Positions 13,741-15,950 of a stretch of DNA of 15,950 nt are shown here, one piece after another (position 1 is the first letter of the stretch; each line of letters opens with the position of its first letter). The notes under the pieces are model-generated. The model saw nothing but the letters and a program-made list of their open reading frames with translations. It made no database searches and was not told the DNA's origin. The stretch is from Oscillospiraceae bacterium (GTDB taxonomy: Bacteria > Bacillota > Clostridia > Oscillospirales > Oscillospiraceae), in assembly GCA_902783825.1 (NCBI GenBank), contig CACZSJ010000039.1, positions 1-15,950 on the forward strand, read 5' to 3'. The translations under genes and the position numbers were made by a program.

Positions 13741-14988
13741 TCAGCTACGGCGATGTATGACGGGGCTTGTGCCCTCGCGAACGCATTCCGCTGTAATGAG
13801 CACCTTATCCACGCCGTCGTCAGAAGGGATGGTGTACATGATATCCGTCATCACACCCTCCATCACGCTGCGCAGACCTCTTGCGCCGATTTTGCGCTCA
13901 ATCGCTTTGTCGGCGATGGCTTCCAAGGCCTCAGGCTCATACTCCAGCTCCACATGATCGTAGGCCAGAAGCGCCTGATACTGCTTAACCATAGCGTTCT
14001 TCGGCTCAATCAGGATCCGCACCAGATCCTCACGCTTCAATGAATCCAGCGAGGCAACTACCGGCAAGCGTCCCACCAGCTCGGGAATGATCCCGAACTG
14101 CAGCAAATCATGCTGCTGGACCTGGGACAAAATCTCTCCCACGTCTCGCTCGTTACTGCCAACGATGTCCGCGCCGAAGCCCATGGTCTTCTTGTCAGTT
14201 CGCCTTTCGATGATCTTATCCAGGCCGTCAAAAGCGCCGCCGCAGATGAAAAGAATGTTGGTGGTGTCCACATGGATAAACTCCTGATGGGGATGCTTGC
14301 GTCCGCCTTGGGGCGGCACGTTGGCAATGGTACCCTCCAGAAGCTTCAGCAAAGCCTGCTGCACCCCTTCTCCGGACACGTCGCGCGTAATGGAGGTATT
14401 CTCGCTCTTGCGGGCGATCTTATCGATCTCATCGATATAGATGATTCCCCGCTGGGCACGCTCCACGTCAAAATCCGCTGCTTGCAGAAGCTTGAGGATC
14501 ACGTTTTCCACGTCCTCGCCCACATAACCGGCCTCAGTCAAGGTCGTCGCGTCGGCAATGGCAAAGGGCACATCCAACATCTTGGCCATCGTCTGGGCAA
14601 ACAGCGTCTTGCCACTGCCGGTGGGGCCAATCAGCAGGATGTTGCTCTTTTGCAGCTCGACCTCATCCTTTACCGCGTGCAAAATCCGCTTATAGTGATT
14701 GTACACGGCAACGGAAAGCACGATTTTCGCCCGCTCCTGCCCGATCACATACTGGTCAAGATTGGCCTTGATCTGCATGGGCTTGGGAAGCTTTGCAAGA
14801 TCCAGCGGCAAGCCGTCGTAACCGGTAACGGCTTGGGGCTTTCCCACGTCGTCAATGATGCTCATGCACATGCGTACACACTCGTCGCAGATATAGCTGC
14901 CGTTGCCGGCAATCAAGCGGTTGACAAGCGCCTGAGATTTTCCGCAAAAGGAGCATCGAATGCTTCTTCTGTCATCCATTTTTGCCAT
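13741..14988 (-). CDS. clpX: ATP-dependent Clp protease ATP-binding subunit ClpX
   Basis: An AAA+ unfoldase that feeds tagged proteins to ClpP. The 415-residue product has the N-terminal zinc-binding domain (Cys12, Cys15, Cys34, Cys37), Walker A G121-P-T-G-S-G-K-T128, the pore loop G154-Y-V-G157, Walker B with D186-E-I-D189, and the pore-side R230-K-H232. The ClpP-docking loop reads Met-Gly-Phe (269-271), where Ile/Leu/Val-Gly-Phe is usual; this is a conservative change and docking is probably kept. TAGGAG with 6-nt spacing precedes the ATG. It lies 61 nt after clpP, with a strong hairpin in that gap, and 32 nt before lon. Being next to clpP supports one ClpXP machine. Confidence 0.98.
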   Translation of the reverse strand: MAKMDDRRSIRCSFCGKSQALVNRLIAGNGSYICDECVRMCMSIIDDVGKPQAVTGYDGLPLDLAKLPKPMQIKANLDQYVIGQERAKIVLSVAVYNHYKRILHAVKDEVELQKSNILLIGPTGSGKTLFAQTMAKMLDVPFAIADATTLTEAGYVGEDVENVILKLLQAADFDVERAQRGIIYIDEIDKIARKSENTSITRDVSGEGVQQALLKLLEGTIANVPPQGGRKHPHQEFIHVDTTNILFICGGAFDGLDKIIERRTDKKTMGFGADIVGSNERDVGEILSQVQQHDLLQFGIIPELVGRLPVVASLDSLKREDLVRILIEPKNAMVKQYQALLAYDHVELEYEPEALEAIADKAIERKIGARGLRSVMEGVMTDIMYTIPSDDGVDKVLITAECVREGTSPVIHRRS

Positions 14989-15015
14989 AAGAATCTCCTA
15001 TCCAGGCGGAAAGCT

Positions 15016-15039
15016 ATGGGGGAACTCCCGTTCCCCCAT
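15016..15039 (-). promoter_or_regulatory. GNRA-capped hairpin between clpP and clpX
   Basis: Arms 15016-15025 and 15030-15039 form a perfect 10-bp, G/C-rich stem. In the minus-strand mRNA the loop is GGGA, which fits the stable GNRA tetraloop class; on the other strand it would be UCCC. No U-run follows (the next bases are AGCUUUCC), so ordinary termination is unlikely. It could protect or define the 3' end of clpP mRNA or partly reduce clpX expression. Confidence 0.55.
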
Positions 15040-15049
15040 GCCTTCGTCT

Positions 15050-15631
15050 TTAACGTTTATAGATCACCTTGTCGATCAGACCGTAAGCCTTCGCTTCCTC
15101 CGCGGTCATAAAATGATCCCGCTCACAGTCCCGTTCGATCTGCTCGATCGGCTTTCCAGTATTCTCCGCCAGGATGGTGTTGAGCTTTTTCTTGATCTTG
15201 AGAATCTGCTCCGCCTGGATTTGAATGTCCGTCGCCTGCCCTCGGCTCCCGCCGGAGGGCTGATGAATCATAATCTCCGCATTGGGCAGAGCGATCCGCT
15301 TACCTTTCGCGCCGGAGGATAACAGGAAAGCACCCATGGAGGCGGCCATGCCCACACAAATGGTGGAGACGTCAGGCTTGATATACTGCATGGTGTCGTA
15401 TATCGCAAGGCCAGAGGTCACGCTGCCGCCGGGGCTATTGATATAAAACTGAATATCCTTATCCGGATCCTGCGCCTCCAGGTACAAAAGCTGCGCCACC
15501 ACAAGGCTGGTCGTGGTATCGTTCACTTCCTCAGACAGCATCACGATTCGATCGTTCAGCAGACGGGAAAAAATGTCGTACGAACGTTCTCCCCGACTGG
15601 TCTGTTCAACAACATAGGGTACCAAACTCAT
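15050..15631 (-). CDS. clpP: ATP-dependent Clp protease proteolytic subunit ClpP
   Basis: The serine peptidase that forms the tetradecameric chamber used with ClpX or ClpC. The 193-residue product begins MSLVPYVVEQTSRGERSYDI, the usual mature ClpP start with no long propeptide. It has the full catalytic triad Ser98 (GMAASMG), His123 (MIHQPSG) and Asp172 (ERDHFMT). INSPGGSVTSGLAIYD is the conserved core around the oxyanion region. The ATG has a GGAG site 11 nt upstream, slightly long. The gene sits 61 nt after tig and 61 nt before clpX, an arrangement found in many bacteria. No CtsR-like or HrcA-like operator is evident in either gap. Confidence 0.98.
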   Translation of the reverse strand: MSLVPYVVEQTSRGERSYDIFSRLLNDRIVMLSEEVNDTTTSLVVAQLLYLEAQDPDKDIQFYINSPGGSVTSGLAIYDTMQYIKPDVSTICVGMAASMGAFLLSSGAKGKRIALPNAEIMIHQPSGGSRGQATDIQIQAEQILKIKKKLNTILAENTGKPIEQIERDCERDHFMTAEEAKAYGLIDKVIYKR

Positions 15632-15692
15632 TTTTTGAAACGCTCCTTTACCATATCAGCATCCAAGAGAGCATATCCTTAGCCCAAAAGAT

Positions 15693-15950
15693 TTATTCCG
15701 CCGCTTCCTCTTCGCCCTTCGTTTCTTCCGCTGGGGCATCCACAGCCACAGCACTGTCGTAGATCAGATTGGCGGCCTTTTCTTTCTTCAGTTCGCCGGA
15801 AACATACTCTTCGCCGAAATACTCTTTGACCTCTTCCGGAGAGGCGCCGACGCTGTCCGCGACCTTCTTGAGGTACGCTTCCAGCTCCTCTTCGCCGGCT
15901 TCCAGCTTCTCTTCCTTGATGATCGCATCCAGCAGCAGGTCGTTTTTCAC
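15693..15950 (-). CDS. tig: Trigger factor, C-terminal end, cut by window edge
   Basis: The visible 85 codons encode the C-terminal end of the ribosome-associated chaperone and prolyl isomerase that receives nascent chains at the exit tunnel. The sequence KNDLLLDAIIKEEKL followed by EEELEAYLKKVADSVG matches the helical C-terminal domain typical of Tig. It ends in an acidic Ala/Glu tail. The first visible codon is GTG in mid-protein and not a real start; the N-terminal ribosome-binding and isomerase domains lie beyond 15950. Position before clpP-clpX is the common tig-clpP-clpX order and strengthens the call. The 61-nt gap to clpP shows no clear promoter. Confidence 0.9.
   Translation of the reverse strand: MKNDLLLDAIIKEEKLEAGEEELEAYLKKVADSVGASPEEVKEYFGEEYVSGELKKEKAANLIYDSAVAVDAPAEETKGEEEAAE

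Noticed and set aside
12521..13957. A 478-codon plus-strand open frame opposite lon and clpX
   Set aside because: It runs across the lon start and into clpX on the opposite strand and has no family features, so it is a shadow frame.
14110..15111. A 333-codon plus-strand open frame opposite clpX and clpP
   Set aside because: It spans two real genes and their gap in antisense and has no supporting signals.
15632..15692. Heat-shock operator (CtsR or HrcA/CIRCE) before clpP
   Set aside because: Neither the tandem GGTCAAA-type CtsR site nor the TTAGCACTC inverted repeat of CIRCE is present here or in the other gaps of this block.
1..15950. Search for mobile elements, CRISPR arrays, tRNAs, toxin-antitoxin or defence genes
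   Set aside because: All visible coding regions belong to conserved housekeeping families in a conserved order. No arrays of spaced repeats, terminal inverted repeats, transposase motifs or tRNA-like folds were seen.

Overview
The window is an ordinary but very densely packed stretch of Firmicutes (class Clostridia) chromosome. The evidence is gene order and content: tig-clpP-clpX-lon-engB, then an M50 site-2-type protease with scpA-scpB, the sporulation-associated pair DUF2953-ytfJ(gerW), a D-Ala-D-Ala carboxypeptidase, an RluB-type pseudouridine synthase, an HI0933-type flavoprotein, cmk, and an IspH/ribosomal protein S1 fusion. GerW suggests a spore-forming lineage or one with spore-forming ancestry. 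The base composition looks moderately GC-rich for a clostridium. I cannot name a genus from sequence alone.

Layout. The left edge holds the 5' part of a dUTPase gene (minus strand). It is divergent from a lone plus-strand serine hydrolase, which has a near-consensus promoter and several inverted repeats in the shared upstream region. A perfect bidirectional hairpin at 1341-1371 separates that gene from everything to its right, which all lies on the minus strand and is read from right to left. Reading in that direction: block A (15950 to 10711) is proteostasis, with trigger factor (partial), ClpP, ClpX, Lon and the ribosome-assembly GTPase EngB, closed by an intrinsic terminator at 10664-10703. 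Block B (10629 to 1376) starts with a promoter that appears to overlap that terminator. It runs through the membrane protease, condensin accessory proteins ScpA/ScpB, DUF2953, GerW, carboxypeptidase, RluB, flavoprotein, cmk and ispH-rpsA. Most junctions in block B are short gaps or overlaps (TAG|ATG, ATGA, 8-nt and 17-nt overlaps), suggesting translational coupling.

How the genes fit together. Block A deals with nascent-chain folding, ATP-dependent proteolysis and ribosome biogenesis. Block B mixes chromosome segregation (ScpAB with SMC), spore/cell-wall functions (GerW, carboxypeptidase), rRNA modification (RluB), nucleotide metabolism (CMP kinase), isoprenoid synthesis (IspH) and translation (S1). 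These are conserved neighbourhoods rather than one pathway.

I found no mobile element, CRISPR array, tRNA, rRNA or defence system, and no intergenic gap over 300 bases. The points most worth a second look are at the RNA level. They are a perfect Shine-Dalgarno plus ATG exactly at the IspH/S1 junction, implying that free S1 is also made; a long hairpin whose G-U pairs only work in the mRNA and which buries the apparent start of the carboxypeptidase gene; a GNRA-capped hairpin between clpP and clpX; and a promoter built into the engB terminator. Start codons of the M50 protease, the carboxypeptidase and scpA remain uncertain.
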